Of a stretch of 64,000 nucleotides of DNA, positions 11,701 through 21,566 are shown in pieces. Position 1 is the stretch's first letter. Each line of letters begins with the position of its first letter. The notes under the pieces were generated by a model. The model was not told the DNA's origin. It was given only the letters and a program-made list of their open reading frames with translations, and made no database searches. Source of the stretch: Punica granatum (taxonomy: Eukaryota > Streptophyta > Magnoliopsida > Myrtales > Lythraceae); NCBI RefSeq assembly GCF_007655135.1, contig NC_045131.1, forward strand, positions 1,984,001 through 2,048,000, written 5' to 3'. The translations under genes were made by a program, and so were the position numbers.

Positions 11701-12694
11701 GTTGTATGTAGACGACATACTTCTGATCGGAAATGACATTCCTTCCTTACAGTCTGTGAAGACTTGGTTGGGAAGGTGTTTCTCTATGAAGGACTTAGGC
11801 GAAGCTACCTATGTGCTAGGTATCAAGATCTATAGAGATAGATTCAGGAGACTGCTTGGCCTAAGTCAGAGTGCATACATAGATAAAGTGCTTCGGCGTT
11901 TTAGCATGCATGATTCTAAGAAAGGGTCGCTGCCTATGTTACATGGCATAAGCCTTTCGAAGGCTCAGTGTCCTTCTACTCGAGAGGAGAGGGACCGCAT
12001 GAATAGGATTCCATATGCGTCAGCTATTGGATCCATCATGTATGCTATGTTATGCACTCGATCAGATGTCTCGTATGCTTTGAGTATGACGAGTCGATAC
12101 CAATCAGATCCAGGTGAAAGACACTGGATTGCAGTAAAGAACATCCTTAAGTACTTACGAAGGACTAAGGAGATGTTTTTGGTATATGGAAGCGAAGAAG
12201 AGCTCGTTGTAAGAGGTTACACCGATGCTAGCTTCCAGACCGATAAGGACGACAGTAGATCGCAGTCAGGGTATGTGTTCTGCCTGAATGGAGGTGCTGT
12301 GAGTTGGAAGAGTTCCAAACAGGAGACAGTAGCCGACTCTACCACAGAGGCCGAGTATATTGCTGCTTCTAACGCTGCAAAAGAGGCCGTTTGGATTAAG
12401 AAGTTCATAAAAGAACTTGCTGTGGTTCCTAGCATCGCAGACCCAGTGGATCTCTATTGTGACAACAATGGAGCCATTGCGCAAGCTAAGGAACCTAGGT
12501 CTCACCAACGATCCAAACATATACTCAGGCGCTTCCATCTCATTCGCGAGATCATCGACAGAGGAGATGTGAAGATATGCAGAATACCAACAGATGAGAA
12601 TCTCGCAGATCCACTTACGAAGCCTCTTGTGCAGCGCAAGCACGAGGCTCACACTAGATCTATTGGCATTAGACAGATGCCAGATTGGCTCTAG
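8741..12694 (+). CDS. Copia gag-pol polyprotein
   Basis: Intact polyprotein of 1317 residues for an LTR retrotransposon. In order: UBN2-type gag; zinc knuckle CFHCGNTGHWKRNC (9485-9526); aspartic protease with DTG at 9635-9643; GAG-pre-integrase (LWHCRLGHI); integrase core with HTDVCGP, DRGGEY and PQWNGVAERRNR; reverse transcriptase with KTAFLNG, GLKQASRSW and YVDD at 11705-11716; RNase H with TDASFQTD, STTEAEYIA and LADPLTKPL. The frame is open from 8660, but the Met at 8741 (MAGSTSSIFCLRSV) is the better start, because the 27 residues before it are hydrophobic and unlike copia gag. The stop lies 14 bases before the 3' LTR. No frameshift or stop was found. Confidence 0.95.
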   Translation: MAGSTSSIFCLRSVLDKDKLSGNNFLGWYRNLRIVLTQEKKLYVLEQPLLESPPDDAPQAEKDAYSKHHDDAVNVGCLMLVTMDSELQKQHENMMAYDMIVHLRQLYQEQARHERFEISKALFQARLTEGSPVGLHVLKMIGYVETLGRLGFPLGQELATDLVLQSLPSSYSQFIMSYNMNDYNKPLPELLNMLRTAEHDISKGMSVLMVQGTKRKGKGKSKGKRAKGASKYDLGTLKPKAKVARNDYCFHCGNTGHWKRNCKVYLEELKKKKGSETSTSGIHVIEINVSTTSTSWVLDTGCGAHICGNMQDLKNSRSLAKGEVDLRVGNGARVATLTVGTYHLVLPTGLVLDLNDCYYVPAISRNIISVSCLDKKGFCFTIKNKCCSMYMNDVYYGSAHLSNGLYVLDLDTPIYNVETKRLKSNDSNPTYLWHCRLGHISENRISRLHKDGLLDSFDLESIETCEPCLMGKMTKAPFTEKGERASDHLALIHTDVCGPVNKLARGGYLYFITFTDDFSRFGYVYLMKHKSESFEKFKEFKNEVENQLGKSIKVLRSDRGGEYLSYEFADYLKQCGILSQLTPPGTPQWNGVAERRNRTLLDMVRSLMSHANLSDSFWGYALQTAALILNNAPSKSVERTPYEMWYGKRPKMSFLKIWGCEAYVKRLSSDKFGPKSDKCYFVGYPKETRGYYFYNPIEGKVFVARTAVFLEKEFLSKGTSGRKLELGEVLPQNDIDQSTGDVSEQVPQVVVAQSSTQVTQEPRRSSRIRHEPERYGFIVTQDNDVLLIDNDEPTTYAEAVIGPDSEKWLEAMRSEMESMYTNQVWTLVDPPEWAKPIGCKWVFKKKTDMDGNVITFKGRLVAKGFRQVHGVDYDETFSPVAMLKSIRILLAIAAYYDYEIWQMDVKTAFLNGKLLEDVYMTQPEGFVDPHSAGKVCKLQRSIYGLKQASRSWNLRFDDAIKEFGFIKNEDEPCVYKKVSGSVVIFLVLYVDDILLIGNDIPSLQSVKTWLGRCFSMKDLGEATYVLGIKIYRDRFRRLLGLSQSAYIDKVLRRFSMHDSKKGSLPMLHGISLSKAQCPSTREERDRMNRIPYASAIGSIMYAMLCTRSDVSYALSMTSRYQSDPGERHWIAVKNILKYLRRTKEMFLVYGSEEELVVRGYTDASFQTDKDDSRSQSGYVFCLNGGAVSWKSSKQETVADSTTEAEYIAASNAAKEAVWIKKFIKELAVVPSIADPVDLYCDNNGAIAQAKEPRSHQRSKHILRRFHLIREIIDRGDVKICRIPTDENLADPLTKPLVQRKHEAHTRSIGIRQMPDWL

Positions 12695-12697
12695 TGC

Positions 12698-12708
12698 AAG
12701 TGGGAGAT
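12698..12708 (+). other. Copia polypurine tract
   Basis: Purine-rich AAGTGGGAGAT directly before the 3' LTR; the primer site for plus-strand DNA synthesis. Confidence 0.85.
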
Positions 12709-14426
12709 TGTTGGGAATTGGTGTATGCCCTAGATGCAATCTATCATCAGTTCTGTAATATGACATGTATTTCATTATATTACAAGGCATATCTGTTATT
12801 GTGTAGATTGCGCTAAATATGATTTTACACAATAATGTCCTTGGAATAGTAGGTTCAATAGGCATCAAGTGTGACTTGATTGTGAGATCCTATAATTACT
12901 GAACATTATTCCTAAATGTCCATAGTCAAAGTATTATCGTTAATTAGGACAACGATAATACGGTTAGATTAGTGTAAGTGTTGATTGATGATCAAATCTC
13001 ATAGGTCATGGATATGGAGATATCAAATCACACCACATGTATACATTAAGAGTAATGTGTATAGGACTGATCCGCCATGAGATTGCTACATGGGTTGTTA
13101 CGTGACTGTCATTAGCATATCTCAAAGTGACTATAGTGTAATGGCCCTTTGACTTGAGGTCACCATAGATTCCTACATGTAATGTCATATACTTTGATAC
13201 TGTCAAACGCCACTGTAACAGGATGGTTATAAAGACAGTTATTGGGTATACCACAGAGCATGGAGAGGAATGTGAGTGATCAAGATAGGATTTGTCCCTC
13301 CTACGAAACGGGAGTGATATCTCACGGCCACTTGGTGGTTAAGTCTAAAAGTGTATGCATACCCAAATGAGTCGATATAATGATATCGAGCTCATTTGTT
13401 CTGATAGACTTACCCGGTAAACCAAGAAAGAGAGATATTGAGCCATACAAGGATGTCATCGACCATGCCTTGGGCTCAATAGAGATATAGAGGACAATGG
13501 ATTATATTACACGGTAATATAGGTCACGAGGTTCGTCGAGAAATTGACTTTTAGATTACTTGAGTAACAGTGATGCATTGCTAGATGCCGCTCACTGTTT
13601 GTAATATTGAAATAGAGATTTTGATATTACTGTCAACGTAATTGGGAACCTACAGGGTCACACACGACGACTAAATTGACGAGATATTTTGAAACAAATA
13701 AAATCGTCTAATAGAGATTAGATGATTTAGGTGCGACCAATTAATCGGATATTTAATGAGATTAAATTTACCGATTAATTAGACCCGATTTATTTGATTT
13801 AATGGTGTGCTAAGTGGCTATTTTTATTGAACCACTTGGAGTCTATTATATGGTAACACATGGGCCAATTGTATAATGACACTTAGCCATGCACTTGGCT
13901 CTTGAAATTCTTAATTTCTCTTATCCCACATCGGTGGGACAAGCAAATTGCCCCATCCTCAAGCCTATATATATGTGTATATATATGGCAGTAAGTATGG
14001 GTAACAGGGTATGCATATATACGTGATATATATGTATGCATAAGTATATATATAGATATATATAAAACGCACTCATATAAGTGCTCAGATATAGATAGTG
14101 CGTGCATATGTGTATGTATATAATAATTTGGGTTGAATTGTTCAATCCAAATTAGGTCCATTAGTCTGAAAAATTTCGGGTGTCGCATTAGTGTTTCTTT
14201 CGAGTGTTGGTCGCTAGCACCGCCGATCTCGAAGACTCGTCGACAAAGTCGGTGTGGACACCGGTAGAGGCGTCACGCGTGGGACGCTTGGTCGACAATT
14301 TTAAATATTCCAGGTACGCTTTTATTTACTCTTATTCTTCTAGTAGGTCTTGGAATTAGTTTCACGGGTAGGAAATTTTGAATTTCTGTTCCTTTTTCGC
14401 TTCCGTTGCGCCCCGTGGAACTAGCA
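12709..14426 (+). repeat. 3' LTR of Ty1-copia element
   Basis: 1718 bases, TG...CA, almost identical to 6321-8038. The differences noticed are near positions 9, 84, 992 and 1321 of the LTR. It is followed by the target duplication ATAAC. Confidence 0.95.
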
Positions 14427-14431
14427 ATAAC
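14427..14431. repeat. Copia target-site duplication, right
   Basis: ATAAC, identical to 6316-6320. Confidence 0.9.
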
Positions 14432-14876
14432 AAAAACTAATCAGTCATTATTAGTGCAAGATAAAGTCGATGCAAAATACTTTTCACAATTATACCAAAA
14501 ACATGATCTCGAGAGGGGAAAAAACGAAAAACAAGATCAAAATCCATGAAAGTACGATATACTGATGGAGATACATATCAGTAAATGTCAAATAAAATAC
14601 CAACAGCCACTTGTGCCATGCGATAGATGGTTTTTAGTTTTAGTCATCAGTAAAGTACCTAGCTACGGTGACGGCACTATGGTTCGTCAGCAAAAAAAGG
14701 GTATACTGACGGATTTCAAATTTTCGTCAATAAAAACTAGCTCCAGTGACGGCACCATTGTCTGCAACAATGATATATATTGACGGATTTCAATGTCGCC
14801 AGTAAAAACTAGCTGATAGTGATGGGAACTTCCATCAGTAGAAAAACTTTCACTAGATGGCAATTAGTTTGTAGTG
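14432..14876. mobile_element. CACTA-like DNA transposon, right part
   Basis: Ends in TTTGTAGTG, the inverted complement of the left CACTACAA. The inner bases also match the left end (TGCCAT and CTACTGATGG on the reverse strand). It contains repeated TGACGGATTTCAA and AAAACTAGCT motifs spaced about 62-76 bases apart, typical of transposase-binding subterminal repeats. The flanking trinucleotides are AAC and AAT, so the 3-bp target duplication is imperfect. Confidence 0.75.
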
Positions 14877-15316
14877 AATTTCAAAGTGAAAATCATAAAC
14901 ACTTGTCTCTTTAGAAATTATTAGAAACAATAGTACAGAAAATCTGTTCTATTATGAAAATTTTTAAAGAATAGGTTTTCAAATTTGATATATATATATA
15001 TATATATATATGAGGAAGTAATATTTTTTGAAATCAATAAATATAAATATATAAAAGGCTATAGACAGAGTTTTTGCAATGAATTTTACTTCTCAATTTT
15101 AAAGTAAAAAGTATAAACACTCGACTATTTAAAAGTAATTTAAAAACATCAGTAATTAAAATCTAACCAAATAATAACATTTAAAGAAATGGAGTTTCAA
15201 ATTTTATATATGTGTAAATAAAATAAAATATTTGTAATAAAAAAGGCATTGTTAGCATCTGCGCAAGATAAATTTATTATTGAAAGTATTACGCATATGG
15301 AAATATTGAATTTCGA
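14877..15316. other. AT-rich spacer with TA microsatellite
   Basis: Contains a (TA)n run at about 14990-15011. No gene is recognised. Confidence 0.6.
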
Positions 15317-15330
15317 GAAATATGTAATTT

Positions 15331-15436
15331 TTTTCGGTTATAAGAAAGACCTATAGATAGTTTCATTGGGTATCGAACCTGAGACCTCTTGATTACCAAG
15401 CGAGAGGTGCGTCACTGCGCTATACCCTCTCTTGAT
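15331..15436 (-). mobile_element. SINE-B copy 1
   Basis: Flanked by perfect 14-bp direct repeats GAAATATGTAATTT (15317-15330 and 15437-15450). On the minus strand it shows pol III box A-like TAGCGCAGTGA and box B GGTTCGATACC, and ends in TAACCGAAAAAAA. It is tRNA-related but too degenerate and too short to be a tRNA gene. Confidence 0.8.
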
Positions 15437-15450
15437 GAAATATGTAATTT

Positions 15451-15781
15451 CAAACATACTATACTCAACCAGTGACCAAATTCAGTTTGCTTTCCAGTTC
15501 TAATGCTTGAGTGGGAAAAGTCATTTTATTTCACTATGAGATTCAACAAATATTGCATATATATACATATTTAAATTTTCGAAATTAATGGATAATATCA
15601 TATATAAATTTTGAGTTGCGCTACGATGTCGGAACTCCATGCGCTTTAATTCTTTGAATTTTCTTTTTAATTTCATCTTAATAAAATTATTACACTTATT
15701 GTCATATTGTCATTCTTGGATCAACGTGTAGTGACACGGCAGTTAATCGCTTGCCATGTCTGTTTCTCCATATTTAAACAA

Positions 15782-15817
<36 letters not shown>

Positions 15818-16163
15818 AGAAAACGTCTCATACAGAAGATAGATGAGAAATTTCTTGGAGAGCCTTTTTTCTTTTTTTGGATGAATGGTAAAAATTATTG
15901 TTCTTGGAGAGCTTATTATCTAACAGGCTCATCTATTCTGAGAAGAAACTCAACTTGTGTGAAAATAAAACGGCATGTAAATATATATGTTATAAGCTGC
16001 TCTGATAATTAATATCGACCTAAAATGAAATCAATTTAGTTATCTGCTAGCCATGGACTGCTTTATTATGTGTTAACCTTCACTGTGGCATAAAATTAGG
16101 AGCATACAAAAGTATGAACAGACCCAGATATCTTCACAACACCTTTATTATGGGAGCTCAATA
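15451..16163. other. Spacer with GA/CAGAGA microsatellite
   Basis: (GA)n and (GACA)n repeats lie at about 15781-15820. The region forms the 3' flank of LecRK1. A small ORF here is low-complexity and not supported as a gene. Confidence 0.55.
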
Positions 16164-18203
16164 TTATCTCTCACTAAAGAGAAGGGAATCTGCAATAGAG
16201 GAAGAAACTGAGAATGCCTTGTCCGTTGAACAAGGTTGCGACCTAACAAAATCATCGAATGCCTCTTGATGTGCGAACCTTACCCTACTCGAATGAAAAC
16301 TGATCAGGGAGGATGATAAGTCCTGCATTGGCAGGTCTGCTTCCAAGTACTGTACCGCTTGACGCATCGTAGGCCTCGCACCAGGCACCGAGTGAGAGCA
16401 TACCAGGCCCAGCATCAGCGCCAGCTCAACTTCCTCGGCCACAAAGTCTTCACCCAAGTTCGGGTCCCTCGCCTCCAGAATCTCTCTTCCTCTGCTCCAG
16501 TAGGAGAACACCCAGTCGACCAAGATCACGTCCTGAGTCCCTCGTGGCTCGATCGGCCTCCTTCCAGTAGCCATCTCAAGGAGGAAAGCCCCAAAACTGA
16601 AGACATCGGTGGTCTTCGTGGCCTTGCTGGTCCTGGTATGTTCAGGAGCAAGGTACCCTAGAGTCCCCATGACTTGGGTGCTCTGAGGATCAATCCCGTG
16701 GTCATACAACCTTGCAAGCCCGAAATCTGCTAATCTCCCGTTCAATTCAGCATCAAGAAGAATGTTGCTTGCCTTAATGTCGCGGTGGATCACGACCTGG
16801 TCCCACCCTTCGTGGAGGTACAGGAGTCCTGAGGCCACACCCTTTATGACCCTAAACCTTTGGGTCCAATTGAGGGTGACTTTTGGCTGGTTGAAGAGGT
16901 ACTTGTCGAGGCTCCCATTCGGCATGTAATCATACACCAAAAAGAGCTCACCCTTCCTCCGGCAATATCCAAGAAGTGCGACTAGGTTCCGATGCCGGAG
17001 GTGACCAATGCTGACTATCTCCGCGACAAATTCCCGCATCCCTTGCCTGGAATCATGAGAGATCCTCTTCACAGCGACCTCGGTGTTTGAAGTGGGCAGC
17101 ACCCCTCGGTAGACCCTCCCAAAACCACCTGCACCTAACAATCCCTGGTCCCCGAATCCCCTCGTGGCGATGTACAGATCCTTGTACTTGAACCGGTGGG
17201 GCCCATACTTGAGTTCCCAGTCTTCAAGAATCTCTGCAAACTTCCTCTTTCTCCTAATGTAAGAGACCAGTCCCAAGATTAACACGGAAATGGAAAATAA
17301 GCATATTATGGGAACTGCGATTGTCAGCAGCTTAGAAGTCGGCTTCTTTCCTATTTGGGGAAGGTTAGGAAGCTCAGACAAAGCAAGCCCCTCTAACTGT
17401 CCATTCATCTGGAAGCTCCAGCCGAGAATGTAATGGGAACTTGTGAATGAACCCGTCGATGATGAGAACCCAACAAACATGGTCTTCTTAACGATTGGTG
17501 AGAGATCTAGCGATAGGGACAGGAGAGGAATGCTCGGTCTAGCAGCGTTAAAGGGCGCTAAAGTTACATTAATTCTCTTCTCAGTCCCGTCATAGTCCAC
17601 CCAGACTTGCATAGGTCGGCCGCTGATAAGAGTCAGGTTTTCAAATTTTCCAGCACCACCATCAGGGTAGTACCCTGCTGGAGCAGCGTGGGCAGAGACC
17701 AGGCTGTTGATGTCGATCCCGACATGATTATTGTTGATGTCCTGGAACTCAGTGCTCTCTATCGTGTCCAGCTCGATGGCAAACACATGGTTGGTAGTGT
17801 TCCCATTACTGGTCGCATTAAAGAGTCCAAGGTACTGGCTTGGAAGGCTCCCGGGAAAGCCCATCTGGGGGGCGGCCAAGAAGGCGATCCCATGGCCACG
17901 GTTTGGGTTCTCGGAGATGAGAGCAAACACAAACGTGGTACAGAAGGAGAAGACCGAGCCTTCCGTCCAGTTCTTGAAGGTTATTGGGTGGGGATAACAT
18001 GCATGGCTAGTACTTTGGTCTGATTCATTTGTCAGTCTGAGCAGGCCATTCGGAGTGATCTCTGCAATTCCATCGAGGTCTAGGTCAACTGGCCGGAAAC
18101 CGTTGAACGTGAATCCAAAGCCTTGGCCTGATCCAAGTCCTGCTCGGAGAAAAACCAGCGCAAGGAGGAGCTGGGAAATCATGGTGTGTGCTAGAAAGGC
18201 CAT
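16164..18203 (-). CDS. L-type lectin receptor-like kinase (LecRK1, clade IV type)
   Basis: Single-exon membrane receptor kinase of 679 residues. It has a signal peptide (about 1-25), a legume-lectin ectodomain (about 27-272, with the beta signature FAIELDT at 141-147), a transmembrane helix (about 292-315), the clade-typical juxtamembrane EDWELKYGPHRFKYKDL, and a Ser/Thr kinase (about 350-625). Kinase residues are complete: glycine loop GAGGFG (357-362), Lys379, HRD Asp475 and DFG Asp493, so it is an RD kinase. It would sit in the plasma membrane, sense a glycan, nucleotide or hydrophobic ligand, and phosphorylate downstream proteins; the ligand is unknown. LecRK2 (24471-26513) is its close paralogue. 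A retroposon lies in its 5' leader (18232-18404). Confidence 0.93.
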   Translation of the reverse strand: MAFLAHTMISQLLLALVFLRAGLGSGQGFGFTFNGFRPVDLDLDGIAEITPNGLLRLTNESDQSTSHACYPHPITFKNWTEGSVFSFCTTFVFALISENPNRGHGIAFLAAPQMGFPGSLPSQYLGLFNATSNGNTTNHVFAIELDTIESTEFQDINNNHVGIDINSLVSAHAAPAGYYPDGGAGKFENLTLISGRPMQVWVDYDGTEKRINVTLAPFNAARPSIPLLSLSLDLSPIVKKTMFVGFSSSTGSFTSSHYILGWSFQMNGQLEGLALSELPNLPQIGKKPTSKLLTIAVPIICLFSISVLILGLVSYIRRKRKFAEILEDWELKYGPHRFKYKDLYIATRGFGDQGLLGAGGFGRVYRGVLPTSNTEVAVKRISHDSRQGMREFVAEIVSIGHLRHRNLVALLGYCRRKGELFLVYDYMPNGSLDKYLFNQPKVTLNWTQRFRVIKGVASGLLYLHEGWDQVVIHRDIKASNILLDAELNGRLADFGLARLYDHGIDPQSTQVMGTLGYLAPEHTRTSKATKTTDVFSFGAFLLEMATGRRPIEPRGTQDVILVDWVFSYWSRGREILEARDPNLGEDFVAEEVELALMLGLVCSHSVPGARPTMRQAVQYLEADLPMQDLSSSLISFHSSRVRFAHQEAFDDFVRSQPCSTDKAFSVSSSIADSLLFSER

Positions 18204-18214
18204 GGAAGAGAGTA

Positions 18215-18421
18215 GAATGGGTGTCTTTATTAAAAAAAAAAATTATTGATAAAAGGATAATAACTTTTATCATTAAAAAAGCATCAAGAAGGTGCAAACA
18301 TACATGTACAAAAGGTTAAAATAACCAAATGTACAAAAACGAAACCAAAGTCAGAGGGTAGCCGAATGAACATTCTCATCAACGAGTAGGCTACCATTCA
18401 ATCAGAATGGGTCTCTTTATT
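18215..18421 (-). mobile_element. Retroposon insertion in LecRK1 5' leader
   Basis: Direct repeats GAATGGGTGTCTTTATT (18215-18231) and GAATGGGTCTCTTTATT (18405-18421) flank a 173-bp insert (18232-18404). On the minus strand the insert ends in ATCAATAA followed by a T run, as in short or 5'-truncated non-LTR retroposons. It begins only 12 bases upstream of the LecRK1 start codon, counting the target duplication. The exact family is unknown. Confidence 0.7.
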
Positions 18422-18533
18422 GAGTTCCCTCTTCGAGGATCAGTTTCAGAATCGCACCTGAACTATATCGTGGAGCTGCTGGATATGCTTCTGATTAGGC
18501 ATGAAGAGGAAAGTATATATGTTTTAAGTATCT

Positions 18534-18543
18534 ATTTATATAG
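18534..18543 (-). promoter_or_regulatory. Probable LecRK1 TATA box
   Basis: TATATAAATA on the minus strand, about 330 bases upstream of the LecRK1 ATG. Without the 190-bp retroposon and its duplicated target it would lie about 140 bases upstream, a normal distance. Confidence 0.45.
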
Positions 18544-18639
18544 TGGATCATGAAAATTTAATTTCAGTGAAACAGCCTTCCTTATGCCCAAAAAAAAAAT
18601 CAAAGAAACAAAAAATTTTAAAAGATCATTTTAGATTCA

Positions 18640-18786
18640 GTGAGGTTCCAAGTTCGAATCCTTGGAATAAAAGAAAATTCACATCGGGAAAGTTTTACCA
18701 TTCAATGGATCAATCTGACTATAACTGGATTAGTCGAAACTCATTGGGATTCCGGATACCAGTGTGCATGCCAAAAAAAAAAGACT
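18640..18786 (+). mobile_element. SINE-A copy (5'-truncated)
   Basis: Box B-like AAGTTCGAATCC near 18649-18660, then a body ending CATTGGGATTCCGGATACCAGTG..ATGCC and an A tail. The 3' part is shared with 4025-4095 and 41205-41300. Confidence 0.55.
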
Positions 18787-19184
18787 TGTCATGTGTTGAA
18801 GCAAGAATGGGATTACTGGTAATTGAATTGAGAAATTTTTCCACATTTGTCTAATCAAAGGTTTAACGTATGGAGAACGCTCCAATATTTGTGAAAAATC
18901 AATTGGTTTATTGCCAACTTGGTCAATATGATCCATTCTCTGGCTTCCTTTATTCCTTTCTAAAAGTCGACACGTTTCTTTTACTTGAAAGAAAATTCTA
19001 TTTAGGAAATTATTGACGGAGTTGATAAGAACACATACATATAGTCAGAACATGTGCATTTTACTAATTTTGGTGCCAGGAGAATAATAATAGTAAACAT
19101 TAGTTTTATTTTTTTTATTACGCACCATCTGGTATTTAAAAGTCTAATAAATCCATCTAATTCAGGATAAAGTTAGGTCGGCTC
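18787..19184. other. AT-rich spacer
   Basis: No gene or clear element is recognised. Confidence 0.5.
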
Positions 19185-21390
19185 ACTATGTGTTTGGATT
19201 GAGGGGAAAGGGAGGGGAAAGGAATAGAAGGAAAGGAAAGAGAATATTTCACCTTGTTTGGATATAAGAATTTAATGGAGGGTAAGGGAAATGAGGGTTA
19301 AACTTGCACCTCCTTTCACCTCCAATACCTCATTTTTTTTCAACCCCGATTTAGCATTGAATGGAGGTGAAATGTTATTAAAAAATTCGGATTTATTGAA
19401 AAGACTAAATTATCCATCTTCTTTTTGCTAATAAACCCATAAGAGGGACAATATTGTCATTTAATTTAAATTTCTCTCATTTCCCTCCATTTTCTTTATT
19501 AACATACTAGTCGCGAAGCTCGTGTATTGCACTGAATAGTATACCAATCTGAAAAAAAAATATATAATTAAGAATTAAAAGGAAAAATTCATTCGAGAGT
19601 CAAAAGTAAAACAAAAATAATAAAATAAACAAACAACATTCTTTACGTTTAATAGCAGATGAACTTACTTTTATGAGAGTTTGCGTATAGGGGTAGACTT
19701 TCAAGAGATAAAAGTTACATCACCAATCTTGAGAAAGAATATGGAGGAAAAATAAAAAATTACAATAAAAATGAGAGAAAAAATCAAAACATAAATTTAA
19801 TCAACTCAATTGCATCTAGGGATAGACATATGTTTCGAGAGCTTGCGTCTAGTTATAGATGTATTATTTGAGAGCTGAATATGCTATGAGTATGATAATT
19901 TCTATTTATAACTATTATGTAGAATATATATAAAATATAATATGATTCGTTTTTCTTTTATGGTTAACAAATCGGATTTATTTTTTGAAAAGAAAATATA
20001 ATTCATATATATCTATAAAAACATACAATTTATTTACACTTTTTCCAAACGTATATACTGAAGGTTGTTTACGTAACCATATATTAAGTATATTTATATT
20101 ATGTATAAATAAATATATATACCAATATATACTTATTTTTATGTTAATATTGATGTGATGAAATATTAACTTTTATTTTAAAAAATTCAAGATAATATCT
20201 ATACATACATATAATAAAATCTTCTCATTTATTTCAAATATATTATGTTATACAAATTAAAAAATTTAAAAATCAAGAAATCAGATTTTATGATGAGATA
20301 CCTTCAAAAATAATTTTTTAAAATATAATTCCGAAAATATAAATAAATAAATAAATAAATAACTAGAAAATCCTTTTAGAAAATATATATGCTAATATAT
20401 ACTTATTTTGATGTTGATATTGATGTGATGAAATACTAATTTTAATTTCAAATATTCAAGATTATTAAATAATGTCTACACATTTAATAAAATCTTCTCA
20501 TTTATTTCAAATACATTATGTTATATGAATTATAAAGAATAAAGAAATCAGATTTTATTATGAGATATCTTTAAAAATTATTTTTTATTAAAAGTAATTC
20601 TGAAAGTAAAAATAAACGAAGAAAGATCTAGAAAGTTCCTTTCAAAAAATATATACTAATATATATTTATTAAATTATACTAAAAAATGGAGCGTCCTGA
20701 GGCCATCTATTAATATATTTATATTATGTATGAATATATACTTATTTTGATGTTAATATTTATGTGATGAGATATTAATTTTTATTTTAAAAAATTCAAG
20801 ATTATTAAATAATATCTATACATATTATAAAATCCACTCATTTTAAAAAATAAAAAATATAAATTAAAGTAATCAAGAAATCGGATTATATGACGAGATA
20901 TCTTTATAAAATATTTTTTATTAAATATAATTTCGAAAATAAAAAAATAAAAATCAAGAAAATTTTATTCAGAAAAATCATATTGCCGTCATTAGATATC
21001 ATTACAATATCCAAAAATTTTTCTAAAATTTTTTATTTTTTTAAATGGAATATTATAATCGAAAATAATTTCGAAAGATTTTGTTCATAATTTCATTTTA
21101 AAAGATAATTTAAACTTTTAAAAAATCAAAAAATCAAGAAAATTTCATTCAGAGAAAGAGCGTTCTGAAGTCATCTGGTTGGGCCCACCTTATATCTTGC
21201 TTATATATATATATATATATATATGAACAAGGCTAAAATTTCCCCTCCATTCCCTTTCCTTCCCCTTACGAAGTATATCCAAACAGGGTTAAAAATTTTT
21301 GTCCCTTACCCTCCCGTTCTTCCCTTTCCCTTTCCCTTTCTTCCCCTTCTCCTCCATTCCCCTTAATGAAACTTATCCAAACAAAATATA
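19185..21390. repeat. AT-rich element bounded by inverted GTTTGGAT/AGGGGAAAGG arms
   Basis: The left edge has GTTTGGAT followed by GGGGAAAGGGAGGGG, then a second GTTTGGAT (19191-19265). The right edge has the complement twice (CCCCTCC..CCTTTCC and ATCCAAAC, about 21238-21380). The interior is over 75 percent AT, has no coding frame, and contains three diverged tandem copies of a ~270-340-bp unit starting near 20117, 20388 and 20727. It is probably one or more decayed non-autonomous DNA elements. On the minus strand a Helitron-like end (GTGCAATACACGAG..CTAGT) lies at 19509-19535. Confidence 0.45.
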
Positions 21391-21566
21391 AATGGTAAAA
21401 CTGTCTCAGTTTGAATTTTTTTCATTCACAAAACTCGACTCGAAACCTTATTTAAGAGGGAATAAGTGCCAAGCAAATTGAACCAACCTAGGTTGATAAG
21501 CATTGGTTTTATTTAGAGCTTGTTGGATAACCAAAATTAACCGCTGAAATTAATTTTGCTGCACTT

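Larger units (their letters stand above)
6321..14426 (+). mobile_element. Complete, young Ty1-copia retrotransposon (Angela/BARE-like)
   Basis: An 8106-bp element with both LTRs, primer-binding site, one intact gag-pol frame, polypurine tract and perfect 5-bp target duplication. Four differences in 1718 bases between the LTRs (about 0.2 percent) imply very recent insertion. The intact frame and full set of domains mean it could still be capable of autonomous transposition (inference). It sits inside a CACTA-type element, so it is the younger of the two. Lineage assignment is by LTR length and the TGTTGG..TATGCCCTAGA.GCAAT start, from memory. Confidence 0.95.

Noticed and set aside
15707..16012. 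101-codon ORF
   Set aside because: Runs through a GA/CAGAGA microsatellite; low complexity.
19509..19535. Complete Helitron
   Set aside because: Only a 3'-end-like motif is visible. No 5' end and no Rep/helicase. Similar motifs at 31507-31530 and 40160-40195 are equally incomplete.
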